In this document: positions 22,413 through 32,403 of the stretch, piece by piece
Position numbering within the stretch: position 1 is the stretch's first letter
Layout of the letters: every line of letters begins with the position of its first letter
DNA from: Bufo bufo
Taxonomy: Eukaryota > Chordata > Amphibia > Anura > Bufonidae
Length of the DNA stretch: 64,000 bases
Reading direction: 5' to 3'
Assembly: GCF_905171765.1 (NCBI RefSeq)
Contig: NC_053392.1
Location: 407,692,565 to 407,756,564 of the forward strand
Notes under the pieces: model-generated
The model's input: the letters and a program-made list of their open reading frames with translations, nothing else
What the model was told of the DNA's origin: nothing
Database searches by the model: none
Made by a program: the position numbers and the translations under genes

Positions 22413-22524
22413 TCAGTCGTCAATCTTGACAGGAAGAGAATCTGAAGAATCTGTCGGGTGCGTGGGAACCCACATTGTGGTATCTTCTCCCCGAGACACT
22501 TTCTCCCACTGGTTAAGATTATCC
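22413..22524 (-). CDS. pde10a: PDE10A, terminal coding exon
   Basis: Last coding exon of the dual cAMP/cGMP phosphodiesterase PDE10A, transcribed leftwards. The acceptor is CCTAG at 22525-22529. The first base completes the Arg codon split with the previous exon. It encodes DNLNQWEKVSRGED followed by a variable tail ending SLPVKIDD and a TGA at 22413-22415. The DNLxQWEKVxRGE block is the end of the PDE catalytic fold in PDE10A and is near identical to mammals. The tail after it diverges but keeps the acidic VK(I/V)xD ending seen in rodent isoforms. 36 residues plus stop. Expected role: cytosolic or membrane-linked hydrolysis of cyclic nucleotides, high in striatal neurons of mammals. Confidence 0.93.
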
Positions 22525-22750
22525 CTAGGCAAAGAAAAAAGACGAAGAGTGATAAGGAGGGCATGAAGAATCTGAGAAGGGACAAACATAGGAGGGTTTG
22601 GTAGTACTGGTTATTAGAAGCTGTTCACAGAACACACAAACTTGCACTGCCTAATGCCTTATATAACATGCATAATCTAATGTGTATGGGAATCTTAACC
22701 ATTGGCAGACTTTTCCATAGACTAAACATTTTAACACAATCCACATTTAA

Positions 22751-23149
22751 AAGAGTTGTGCAGGTGTTCTATATTGATGACCTATCCTCAGGATAGGTCA
22801 TCAATATCTGACTGGTGGGGGTCTGAGACTTGGCATCCCTGCTGATCAGCTGCTTGAAGAGGAGGTGGTGGTCCATGTGAGTGCTGCTTCCTCTTCATTA
22901 CACTAAGCATCATCTCTCCTGTAGCGGGGGTATAGTGCAATTACAAGTACTCACTTCATTTAAGAACAGAGTGAGTAATTAATTACTCACGCTTCCTAGA
23001 CGACGGGCAGTGTAATAAAGAGGAAGCAGAGATCGCATGGAGCCCCACCTCCTATTCAAACAGTTGATCGTGGGGGTGCCAGGTGTCAGACCCCCGTCGA
23101 TCTGACATTGATGACCAGGTCATCAATATAAAACTCCTGCACAAGCCCT
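22751..23149. mobile_element. TTAA-target MITE, 399 bp
   Basis: TTAA at 22747-22750 and 23150-23153 flank inverted ends AAGAGTTGTGCAGG and CCTGCACAAGCCCT. Just inside lies the near-palindrome TGATGACCTATCC/GGATAGGTCATCA, which recurs at 40.2 kb and 45.9 kb. Non-coding. Confidence 0.78.
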
Positions 23150-23243
23150 TTAAGTCTGCAAGGACATTTCTGGACAATTACAAGCTGCAGAAGCCCATTG
23201 TCTGTGACAGCTGGGCCCCCTATTAAATGGGTAGCCACTAGTA

Positions 23244-23401
23244 CAAGGGTCAGCAACTTTCGGCACTCCAGCTGCTGAAAAACTACAGTTCCTGGCATGC
23301 GCCATTAATTTCTATGGGAGTTCTGAGAAGAGCAGAGCAAGTATGCATGCTGGGAGTTGTAGTTTCACAACAGCTGGAGTGCCGGAGGTTGCCCACCCTT
23401 G
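23244..23401. mobile_element. hAT-type MITE, 158 bp, 8-bp TSD
   Basis: Ends CAAGGGTCAGCAACTTTCGG and CCGGAGGTTGCCCACCCTTG are inverted; a GGCACTCCAGCTG block follows inside each. Flanks CACTAGTA (23236-23243) and CTCTAGTA (23402-23409) form an 8-bp duplication with one mismatch, as expected for hAT. Confidence 0.78.
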
Positions 23402-23612
23402 CTCTAGTAGATAATCAGGTGTTTTGCCAGCAAAATGACCATGTTAATTGGTTGGTACTGAGGCTTTGTATGTTTCAATTTATGATGGCCCAGGAAGACC
23501 ATTGTAAGTGTATTGTATCCTGACACCATCTTGCGGGACCAGTGTGTGTGTGTATGTATACTAGCAGAAGGACCTGGCTTCACACGGGTATATTTAATCT
23601 ATTTCATTTAAT

Positions 23613-24494
23613 AATCTTAGTGTGGATACTAGCGCTGCCGTCTAATTTTTTGGGGAGGTGGGAAATCACCAGTACTGTAATGCAAATACAGAGAGGTGTG
23701 TCGCTGCAGGGTTCTGGTGAGGGGATAATTGCCGAAAACCCCCAAAAAATAGAACAAGCTATTAGGAGAAACAGAGAGGAACCCGCGCTGACTAAGTATC
23801 CATTTAAAACAACGAAGTGTATCAGAGAGAAAGGCCTTTTGTGGGGTGAGAATATAAACTGGCCTATTTGGCATACACTACAGTAATATCGATGTTTAAA
23901 TGGGTCCCAAACCTGTGAATCGTTGGAGTTAAACAAAAAACAAGATATGTATAGAAAGAAGTCAGCAGTTACTTACTCCCTGAGGAAGGAATACGATTAT
24001 TCCGAAACGCGTTGGAGGTATTGTGGACCAGTGAAGCTTCCGTAGCTTCATGTGTGACGTCACACGTTAGGTTTCCAGGACAACAACCAAGCATTGCTTC
24101 CAAGTGCGCGCGCGAACTACCGGCCGGGGTTACGCGCGTACCACGAGGAAAGCAGATCATAGGACCAGGAGAGACGCTGACACTTAAAGTAAATAGCCGC
24201 AATAACCTCACCGGATAAAGCGGGGAATTAATCCAGCAGCAGTAAACACATCCATCTTCAAGCTCGCCAATCAGTAAGTAACTGCTGACTTCTTTCTATA
24301 CATATCATATATATTTTTGTTTAACTCTAACGATTCACAGGTTTGGAACCCATTTAAACATCGATATTACTGTAGTGTATGCCAAATAGGCCAGTTTATA
24401 TTCTCACCCCACAAAAGGCCTTTCTCTCTGATACACTTCGTTGTTTTAAATGGATACTTAGTCAGCGCGGGTTCCTCTCTGTTTCTCCTAATAG
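23613..24494 (+). mobile_element. Foldback insert with hammerhead-like core, 14-bp TSD
   Basis: CTATTTCATTTAAT flanks the insert at 23599-23612 and 24495-24508. The paralogous site at about 37035-37050 shows the continuous uninserted sequence. The parts are a 144-bp 5' tail (23613-23756), left arm 23757-23976, a roughly 300-bp loop that begins with the hammerhead-like core, and right arm 24274-24494. The order (tail, arm, core, arm) is the same as in the 2.0-kb and 45.1-kb inserts. Confidence 0.7.
23974..24020 (+). ncRNA. Hammerhead-ribozyme-like core 2
   Basis: Order: TACTCC (stem I), CTGAGGA (23980-23986), stem II GGAATA...TATTCC, GAAA (24004-24007), CGCGTT with the UH site, then GGAGGTA (stem I return; CTCC/GGAG pairs exactly, then TA/TA after a bulged G). 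Stem III is minimal and rests on self-complementary ACGCGT. The CUGANGA and GAAA cores are intact. This is the best-formed of the three. Confidence 0.62.
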
Positions 24495-24539
24495 CTATTT
24501 CATTTAATGTTTGCGTGTGAGGTTAAAAGATATCCACAG

Positions 24540-25079
24540 CGTTCTCCATCACAGTGACATCTACAGCATCCTGCCCCTTTAACAGTGACTTCCACAATAC
24601 CCTGTAAGCTTAACAGTGACCTCCACAGTCCCCTGCCCCCTTAACAGTAACATTCACAGTCCCCACCCCTTTAACGGTGACCTGCATAGCGGCTGCCCCT
24701 TTAACAGTGACCTCCAGAGTACCAGTCTCCTTAACAGTGATTTCCACAATAACCCATCCCCTTAACAGTGACCTCCACAGAGCTCTGTTTCCTTAAAATG
24801 TGACCTCCACAACACCCAACCCTCTTAACAGTGACCTCTACAGCACCCTGCCTCTTAACAGTGACCTCCATAGCGGACCGTCCCCTTAACTTTGACCTCC
24901 ACCGTTCCCTGCCCCCTTAACAGAGACCTCCATAGCACCAGCCCCTTTAACAGTGACTGCCACAGTACCTCACTCCCTTAACAGTAACCCCGCTGCCTTA
25001 ACAGTGATCCCCACAGCGACTGCCCCTTTATGAGTGACCTTCACAGTCCCCTGCCCCTTAACAGTAAACTCCACAGTGC
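24540..25079 (+). repeat. Minisatellite, ~30-bp unit (copy 1 array)
   Basis: About eighteen degenerate units of the form CCCTTAACAGTGACCTCCACAG plus a variable GCACCCTGCCC part. Each unit contains TTAA. Shorter remnants of the same array lie at 31244-31330 and 32311-32400, between inserted elements. Confidence 0.9.
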
Positions 25080-26029
25080 CTGCCTGTAACGGATCTCCTG
25101 GCACCCCGACCGGGTACCTCCGTTGATAAATGCTCCCAGTGCCTCCCGAGGACTCCAAGCACTCCGCTTGACACCGATACCACCACAGGAACCAGGAACA
25201 AGAACAGCTCTTACAAGAGCTAGGAGTAATAGCCAGGGGAGTATACACATATAGCAATCCCCACACACATGAGACGAGGCTCTATGTTGAGTGTAAAACA
25301 GGAACTCTTTATTGAGGGCTACCCGCCCGTATTTATGCAGGTCCCCATCTGGTGGACACTCCCCTAGGGGACCCGATGGAAGACTGTGACACAGGACAGA
25401 TATGCAGCAATTCAGGATACACAGACACAATACATCCCCACAATGCATCATGGTTTCCTCCTCTCTGCCCTGGAGACACCCGAGGAGTAATTCAATTATC
25501 TCTCAGGACAAAGGGAAATCGCCAATACACATGTGGGGACAACAGGACAGAAATCACCATTTAACCACCTCAGCCCCCAGTGCTTAAACACCCTGAAAGA
25601 CCAGGCCACTTTTTACACTTCTGACCTACACTACTTTCACCGTTTATTGCTCGGTCATGCAACTTACCACCCAAATGAATTTTACCTCCTTTTCTTCTCA
25701 CTAATAGAGCTTTCATTTGGTGGTATTTCATTGCTGCTGACATTTTTACTTTTTTTGTTATTAATCGAAATTTAACGATTTTCTTGCAAAAAAATGACAT
25801 TTTTCACTTTCAGTTGTAAAATTTTGCAAAAAAAACGACATCCATATAGAAATTTTGCTCTAAATTTATAGTTCTACATGTCTTTGATAAAAAAAAAATG
25901 TTTGGGTAAAAAAAAAATGGTTTGGGTAAAAGTTATAGCGTTTACAAACTATGGTACAAAAATGTGAATTTCCGCTTTTTGAAGCAGCTCTGACTTTCTG
26001 AGCACCTGTCATGTTTCCTGAGGTTCTAC

Positions 26030-28760
26030 AATGCCCAGACAGTACAAACACCCCACAAATGACCCCATTTCTGAAAGTACACACCCTAAGGTATTCGCTG
26101 ATGGGCATAGTGAGTTCATAGAACTTTTTATTTTTTGTCACAAGTTAGCGGAAAATGATGATTTTTTTTTTTTTTTTTTTTTTCCTTACAAAGTCTCATA
26201 TTCCACTAACTTGTGACAAAAAATAAAAACTTCTATGAACTCACTATGCCCATCAGCGAATACCTTGGGGTCTCTTCTTTCCAAAATGGGGTCACTTGTG
26301 GGGTAGTTATACTGCCCTGGCATTCTAGGGGCCCAAATGTGTGGTAAGGAGTTTGAAATCAAATTCTGTAAAAAATGACCTGTGAAATCCGAAAGGTGCT
26401 CTTTGGAATATGGGCCCCTTTGCCCACCTAGGCTGCAAAAAAGTGTCACACATCTGGTATCTCCGTACTCAGGAGAAGGTGGGGAATGTGTTTTGGGGTG
26501 TCATTTTATATATACCCATGCTGGGTGAGAGAAATATCTTGGCAAAAGACAACTTTTCCCATTTTTTTATACAAAGTTGTCATTTGACCAAGATATTTAT
26601 CTCACCCAGCATGGGTATATGTAAAAAGACACCCCAAAACACATTCCTCAACTTCTCCTGAGTACGGGGATACCAGATGTGTGACACTTTTTTGCAGCCT
26701 AGGTGGGCAAAGGGGCCCATATTCCAAAGAGCACCTTTCGGATTTCACTCCTCATTTTTTCCTGAATTTGATTTCAAACTCCTTACCACACATTTGGGCC
26801 CCTAGAATACCAGGGCAGTATAACTACCCCACAAGTGACCCCATTTTGGAAAGAAGACACCCCAAGGTATTCCGTGAGGGGCATGGCGAGTTCCTAGAAT
26901 TTTTTATTTTTTGTCACAAGTTAGTGGAAAATGATGATTTTTTTTTTTTTTTTTTTTTTCATACAAAGTCTCATATTCCACAAACTTGTGACAAAAAATA
27001 AAAACTTCCATGAACTCACTATGCCCATCAGCGAATACCTTGGGGTCTCTTCTTTCCAAAATGGGGTCACTTGTGGGGTAGTTATACTGCCCTGGCATTC
27101 TAGGGGCCCAAATGTGTGGTAAGTAGGTAAATGACCTGTGAAATCCGAAAGGTGCTCTTTGGAATGTGGGCCCCTTTGCCCACCTAGGCTGCAAAAAAGT
27201 GTCACACATCTGGTATCTCTGTATTCAGGAGAAGTTGAGGAATGTGTTTTGGGGTGTCTTTTTACATATACCCATGCTGGGTGAGATAAATATCTTGGTC
27301 AAATGCCAACTTTGTATAAAAAAATGGGAAAAGTTGTCTTTTGCCAAGATATTTCTCTCACCCAGCATGGGTATATGTAAAATGACACCCCAAAACACAT
27401 TCCCCAACTTCTCCCGATTACGGAGATACCAGATGTGTGACACTTTTTTGCAGCCGAGGTGGGCAAAGGGGCCCATATTCAAAAGAGCACCTTTCGGATT
27501 TCACAGGTCATTTTTTACAGAATTTGATTTCAAACTCCTTACCACACATTTGGGCCCCTAGAATGCCAGGGCAGTATAACTACCCCACAAGTGACCCCAT
27601 TTTGGAAAGAAGAGACCCCAAGGTATTCGCTGATGGGCAAAGTGAGTTCATGGAAGTTTTTATTTTTTGTCACAAGTTAGTGGAATATGAGACTTTGTAT
27701 GAAAAAAAAAAAAAAAAAAAAAAATAAGCATTTTCCACTAACTTGTGACAAAAAATAAAAAATTCTAGGAACTCGCCATGCCCCTCACGGAATACCTTGG
27801 GGTGTCTTCTTTCCAAAATGGGGTCACTTGTGGGGTAGTTATACTGCCCTGGCATTTTCCAGGGGCCCTAATGTGTGGTAAGTAGGTAAATGACCTGTGA
27901 AATCCTAAAGGTGCTCTTTGGAATATGGGCCCCTTTGCCCACCTAGGCTGCAAAAAAGTGTCACACATGTGGTATCGCCGTATTCAGGAGAAGTTGGGGA
28001 ATGTGTTTTGGGGTGTCATTTTACATATACCCATGCTGGGTGAGAGAAATATCTTGGCAAAAGACAACTTTTCCCATTTTTTTATACAAAGTTGGCATTT
28101 GACCAAGATATTTCTCTCACCCAGCATGGGTATATGTAAAATGACACCCCAAAACACATTCCCCAACTTCTCCTGAGTACGGCGATACCAGATGTGTGAC
28201 ACTTTTTTGCAGCCTAGATGCGCAAAGGTGCCCAAATTCCTTTTAGGAGGGCATTTTTAGACATTTGGATACCAGACTTCTTCTCACGCTTTGGGGCCCC
28301 TAGAATGCCAGGGCAGTATAAATACCCCACATGTGACCCCATTTTGGAAAGAAGACACCCCAAGGTATTCAATGAGGGGCATGGCGAGTTCATAGAAATT
28401 TTTTTTTTTTGGCACAAGTTAGCGGAAATTGATATTTTTAATTTTTTTCTCACAAAGTCTCCCGTTCCGCTAACTTGGGACAAAAATTTCAATCTTTCAT
28501 GGACTCAATATGCCCCTCACGGAATACCTGGGGGTGTCTTCTTTCCGAAATGGGGTCACATGTGGGGTATTTATACTGCCCTGGCATTCTAGGGGCCCTA
28601 AAGCGTGAGAAGAAGTCTGGAATATAAATGTCTAAAAAATTTTACGCATTTGGATTCCGTGAGGGGTATGGTGAGTTCATGTGAGATTTTATTTTTTGAC
28701 ACAAGTTAGTGGAATATGAGACTTTGTAAGAAAAAAAAAAAAAAATTCTGCTAACTTGGG
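26030..28760. repeat. Chain of alternating palindromes, period ~770 bp
   Basis: Two palindromic modules alternate. Module A folds at A/T runs at about 26172, 26948, 27712 and 28437; its arms carry GTCACAAGTTAG and CCAAAATGGGGTCAC. Module B folds at about 26562, 27322 and 28083; its arms carry CACCCAGCATGGGTATATG and GCCTAGGTGGGCAAAG. Every arm is therefore present many times in both orientations. The short frames inside are repeated mirror copies and are not genes. Confidence 0.85.
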
Positions 28761-28938
28761 CCAAAAAAATATCTGAATGGAGCCTTACAGAGGGGTGCTA
28801 AATGACAGGGGGGTGATAAATGACAGGGGGGTGATCAATGACAGGGGGGTGATCAATGACAGGGGGGTGATCAATGACAGGGGGGTGATCAGGGAGTCTA
28901 TATGGGGTGATAACCACAGTCATTGATCACGCCCGTGT

Positions 28939-30330
28939 AAGGCTTCATTCAGACGTCCGGATGCGTTTTGCGGATCCGATCCATCTATCAGTGCATCCGT
29001 AAAAATCATGCGGACATCTGAATGGAGCTTTACAGGGGGGTAATCAATGACAGGGGGGTGATCAATGACAGGGGGGTGATCAGGGAGTCTATATGGGGTG
29101 ATCACCACAGTCATTGATCATGCCCCTGTAAGGCTTCATTCAGACGTCCGGATGCGTTTTGCGGATCCGATCCATCTATCAGTGCATCCGTAAAAATCAT
29201 GCGGACATCTGAATGGAGCTTTACAGGGGGGTAATCAATGACAGGGGGGTGATCAATGACAGGGGGGTGATCAGGGAGTCTATATGGGGTGATCACCACA
29301 GTCATTGATCATGCCCCTGTAAGGCTTCATTCAGACGTCCGGATGCGTTTTGCGGATCGGATCCATCTATCAGTGCATCCGTAAAAATCATGCGGACATC
29401 TGAATGGAGCTTTACAGGGGGGTAATCAATGACAGGGGGGTGATCACCACAGTCATTGATCATGCCCCTGTAAGGCTTCATTCAGACGACCGGATGCGTT
29501 TTGCGGATCCGATCCATGTATCAGTGCATCCGTAAAAATCATGCGGACATCTGAATGGAGCTTTACAGGGGGGTGATCAGGGAGTCTATATGGGGTGATC
29601 ACCACAGTCATTGATCATGCCCCTGTAAGGCTTCATTCAGACGTCCGGATGCGTTTTGCGGATCGGATCCATCTATCAGTGCATCCGTAAAAATCATGCG
29701 GACATCTGAATGGAGCTTTACAGGGGGGTAATCAATGACAGGGGGGTAATCAATGACAGGGGGGTGATCAGGGAGTCTATATGGGGTGATCACCACAGTC
29801 ATTGATCATGCCCCTGTAAGGCTTCATTCAGACGTCCGGATGCGTTTTGCGGATCCGATCCATCTATCAGTGCATCCGTAAAAATCATGCGGACATCTGA
29901 ATGGAGCTTTACAGGGGGGTAATCAATGACAGGGGGGTGATCACCACAGTCATTGATCATGCCCCTGTAAGGCTTCATTCAGACGACCGGATGCGTTTTG
30001 CGGATCCGATCCATGTATCAGTGCATCCGTAAAAATCATGCGGACATCTGAATGGAGCTTTACAGGGGGGTAATCAATGACAGGGGGGTAATCAATGACA
30101 GGGGGGTAATCAATGACAGGGGGGTGATCAGGGAGTCTATATGGGGTGATCACCACAGTCATTGATCATGCCCCTGTAAGGCTTCATTCAGACGTCCGGA
30201 TGCGTTTTGCGGATCCGATCCATCTATCAGTGGATCCGTAAAAATCATGCGGACGTCTGAATGGAGCTTTACAGGGGGTTGATCAATGACAGGGGGGTAA
30301 TCAATGACAGGGGGGTGATCAGGGAGTCTA
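28939..30330. repeat. Eight-unit tandem array of a MITE-like unit
   Basis: Units start (AAGGCTTCATTCAGACG) at 28939, 29130, 29321, 29472, 29627, 29818, 29969 and 30178, giving periods of 191, 191, 151, 155, 191, 151 and 209. Each unit has inverted ends TTCAGACGTCCG and CGGACATCTGAA around TTTTGCGGATCCGATCC, then a variable number of 18-bp GACAGGGGGGTRATCAAT subunits. The ends match the TTA-type MITE style, so the array looks like a MITE amplified in tandem together with its flank. Confidence 0.88.
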
Positions 30331-30404
30331 TATGGGGTGATCAGGGGTGATTAGGGGTGATCAGGGGCTAATAAGGGGTTAATAAGTGATGGGGGGGGGG
30401 GGTG

Positions 30405-30764
30405 TAGTGTAGTGTAGTGGTGCTTGGTGCTACTTTACTGAGCTACCTGTGTCCTCTGGTGGTCGATCCAAACAAAGGGGACCACCAGAGGACCAGGTAG
30501 CAGGTATATTAGACGCTGTTATCAAAACAGCGTCTAATATACCTGTTAGGGGTTAAAAAAAACACATCTCCAGCCTGCCAGCGAACGATCGCCACTGGCA
30601 GGCTGGAGATCAACTCTCTTACCTTCCGTTCCTGTGAGCGCGCGCGCCTGTGTGCGCGCGTTCACAGGAAATCTCGCGTCTCGCGAGATGACGCGTATAT
30701 GCGTGACTGTGCGCAGCGCTGCCACCTCCGGAACGCGATCCTGCGTTAGGCGGTCCGGAGGTGG
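30405..30764. repeat. String of five to six consecutive GC-rich hairpins
   Basis: Hairpins in order: CCTCTGGTGGTC/GACCACCAGAGG; GTATATTAGACGCTGTT and its inverse; CTCCAGCCTGCCAG/CTGGCAGGCTGGAG; TTCCTGTGAGCGCGCGC/GCGCGCGTTCACAGGAA; CTCGCGTCTCGCGAG; CCACCTCCGGA/TCCGGAGGTGG. The last contains the right end of the TTAA element. The block is CpG-rich against an AT-rich background. Confidence 0.8.
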
Positions 30765-31330
30765 TTAAACATACAATGTCACAACCCTTACAGTAAACAC
30801 AGACATTTAACATATCCCCAGATAGCTCAAGTCTGAGTGCATATTATTAGGTGAATGGCACTCAGACTACACGAATACAATAAAATTAGCTATCTGGGTA
30901 CCCTCACATAACATACAATACAATTCCAAAGACAGATCGTTCTGTCACACACCTCAAATCCCCACATATCCCCAAAATGTATACATCCATGGATAGCTCT
31001 GATCTGGGTGAACAACATATCCAAAAATCACCCAGATCCGAGCAGGGGTTCCCGAATTCCATGGAAGTCACATTTGGCCGACCGCAAGCATGGCTTTCCT
31101 GCCCAAAATAGTTCTACAGATTTAAGCTGTGCGGCCGGTCTGTCTTCTCCTTTAAAGTTAGTATGGGCCATAATCCTGAGGCAAGAGGCTGGCAAACAGG
31201 CCCCTCCAAAACCCAGTGGCGAGGTTATTTTCGCCACACTGCCCATTTATAGTACCCCCATCTCCTTAACAGTGATTTCCACAATAACCTATCCCCTTAA
31301 CTGGGACCTTCACAGCAGTCTGCCCCTTAA

Positions 31331-32306
31331 GGGGAATCTGTCACCTATTTTGACCCTATTAAACCGTTAACATAGCAATGTGCAATAAAGTACCTTCTTT
31401 CCTGCATGTGTCTTCTTTCTTTTATTCAACTTTTCATTCTTATAAAAAAGCGATTTTTCTGATATGTAAATGAGGTTCCAAGGTGGCCAGAGGGGCGTTA
31501 TTACTCGGCTCTGGTGCCCAGTAACGCCCCTCTTTAGTGCCCAGCCGGCCTTTCTTCCAAGCCCAGCACGCCTCCTCATAAATAAATGTCCTCCCACATA
31601 CTGGCCGAACGGCGCCGCCCCCTCCCCACCACATCATTTAATTTATTCATTGGACCATCGTGCTTCCTCCAATCTTAGCCTACGGCGCCGCCCCCTCCCA
31701 TTACGTCACATGTATTCATAGCACCGGCCCTCCCTTCCTCCTCTCCTCAGAAATCCCGCGCAGGCGCAGTATCGGTGAGTGCCTGCGCCTGCACGATTCT
31801 CCTGTTCCAGAGGGCAACAGCCTCAATATTGTCACTGGGCATGCGCCGAGCCCAGTGACATAATCCGAGCGCTGTTGCCTCTGAGACAGGAGAGGAGGAA
31901 GGGAAGGCCGGTGCTATGAATACATGTGACGTAATGGGAGGGGGCGGCGCCGTAGGCCAAGAGAGGAGGAAGGAACGACCGATGCAGTGAATAAATTAAA
32001 TGACGTGGTGGGGAGGGGGCGGCGCCGTTCGGCCAGTATGTGGGAGGACATTTATTTATGAGGAGGCGTGCTGGGCTTGGAAGGTAGGCCAGCTGGGCAC
32101 TAAAGAGGGGCGTTACTGCGCACTAGAGCAAAGTAATAACGCCCCTCTGGGCACCTTGGAACCTCATTTACATATCAGAAAATACGCTTTTTTATAAGAA
32201 TGAAAAGTTGAATAAAAGAAAGAAGACACATGTAGGTAAGAAGGTTCTTTATTGCACATTGCTATTTTAACGGTTTAATAGGGTCAAAATAGGTGACAGA
32301 TTCCCT
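31331..32306. mobile_element. TTAA-target palindromic element, 976 bp
   Basis: TTAA at 31327-31330 and 32307-32310 flank inverted ends GGGGAATCTGTCACCTATTT and AAATAGGTGACAGATTCCC. Arms of over 400 bp pair around a short GC-rich loop near 31790-31850. It is inserted at a TTAA within a minisatellite unit. Non-coding. Confidence 0.82.
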
Positions 32307-32403
32307 TTAACACTGACCTCCATAGCAAACCGTCCCCTTAACTGTGACCTCCACAGCACTCCTCTCCCTTAACAGTGTCATCCACAGCGCCCTGCCCCTT
32401 TAA

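Larger units (their letters stand above)
25565..30764. mobile_element. 5.2-kb non-coding TTAA-target element
   Basis: TTAA at 25561-25564 and 30765-30768 flank inverted ends CCACCTCAGCC and GGTCCGGAGGTGG. The interior contains, in order, a unique AT-rich part, a chain of alternating hairpins (26.03-28.76 kb), a tandem array (28.8-30.36 kb) and a string of GC-rich hairpins (30.4-30.76 kb). No transposase remnant was found, so mobilisation would have been in trans. Related repeats start at 32404 and 63070. Confidence 0.7.
25085..31238 (-). mobile_element. Solo LTR (950 bp) split by a 5.2-kb TTAA element
   Basis: TGTAACGGATCTCC at 25085 and TTTTCGCCACA at 31238 form TG...CA ends, flanked by CTGCC at 25080-25084 and 31239-31243. 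Removing the TTAA element (25565-30764 plus one TTAA copy) leaves about 950 bp. On the minus strand AATAAA lies near 25306 with a TATA-like CATAAATAC upstream near 25335, giving minus orientation. No internal retroviral sequence adjoins. The 5-bp duplication in the minisatellite confirms the boundaries. Confidence 0.8.

Noticed and set aside
28920..30162. Repeated 64-70 codon minus-strand frames with a PPVIDYPPV motif
   Set aside because: These are translations of the tandem array. Unit lengths (191, 151, 209) are not multiples of three, so no continuous protein is possible.
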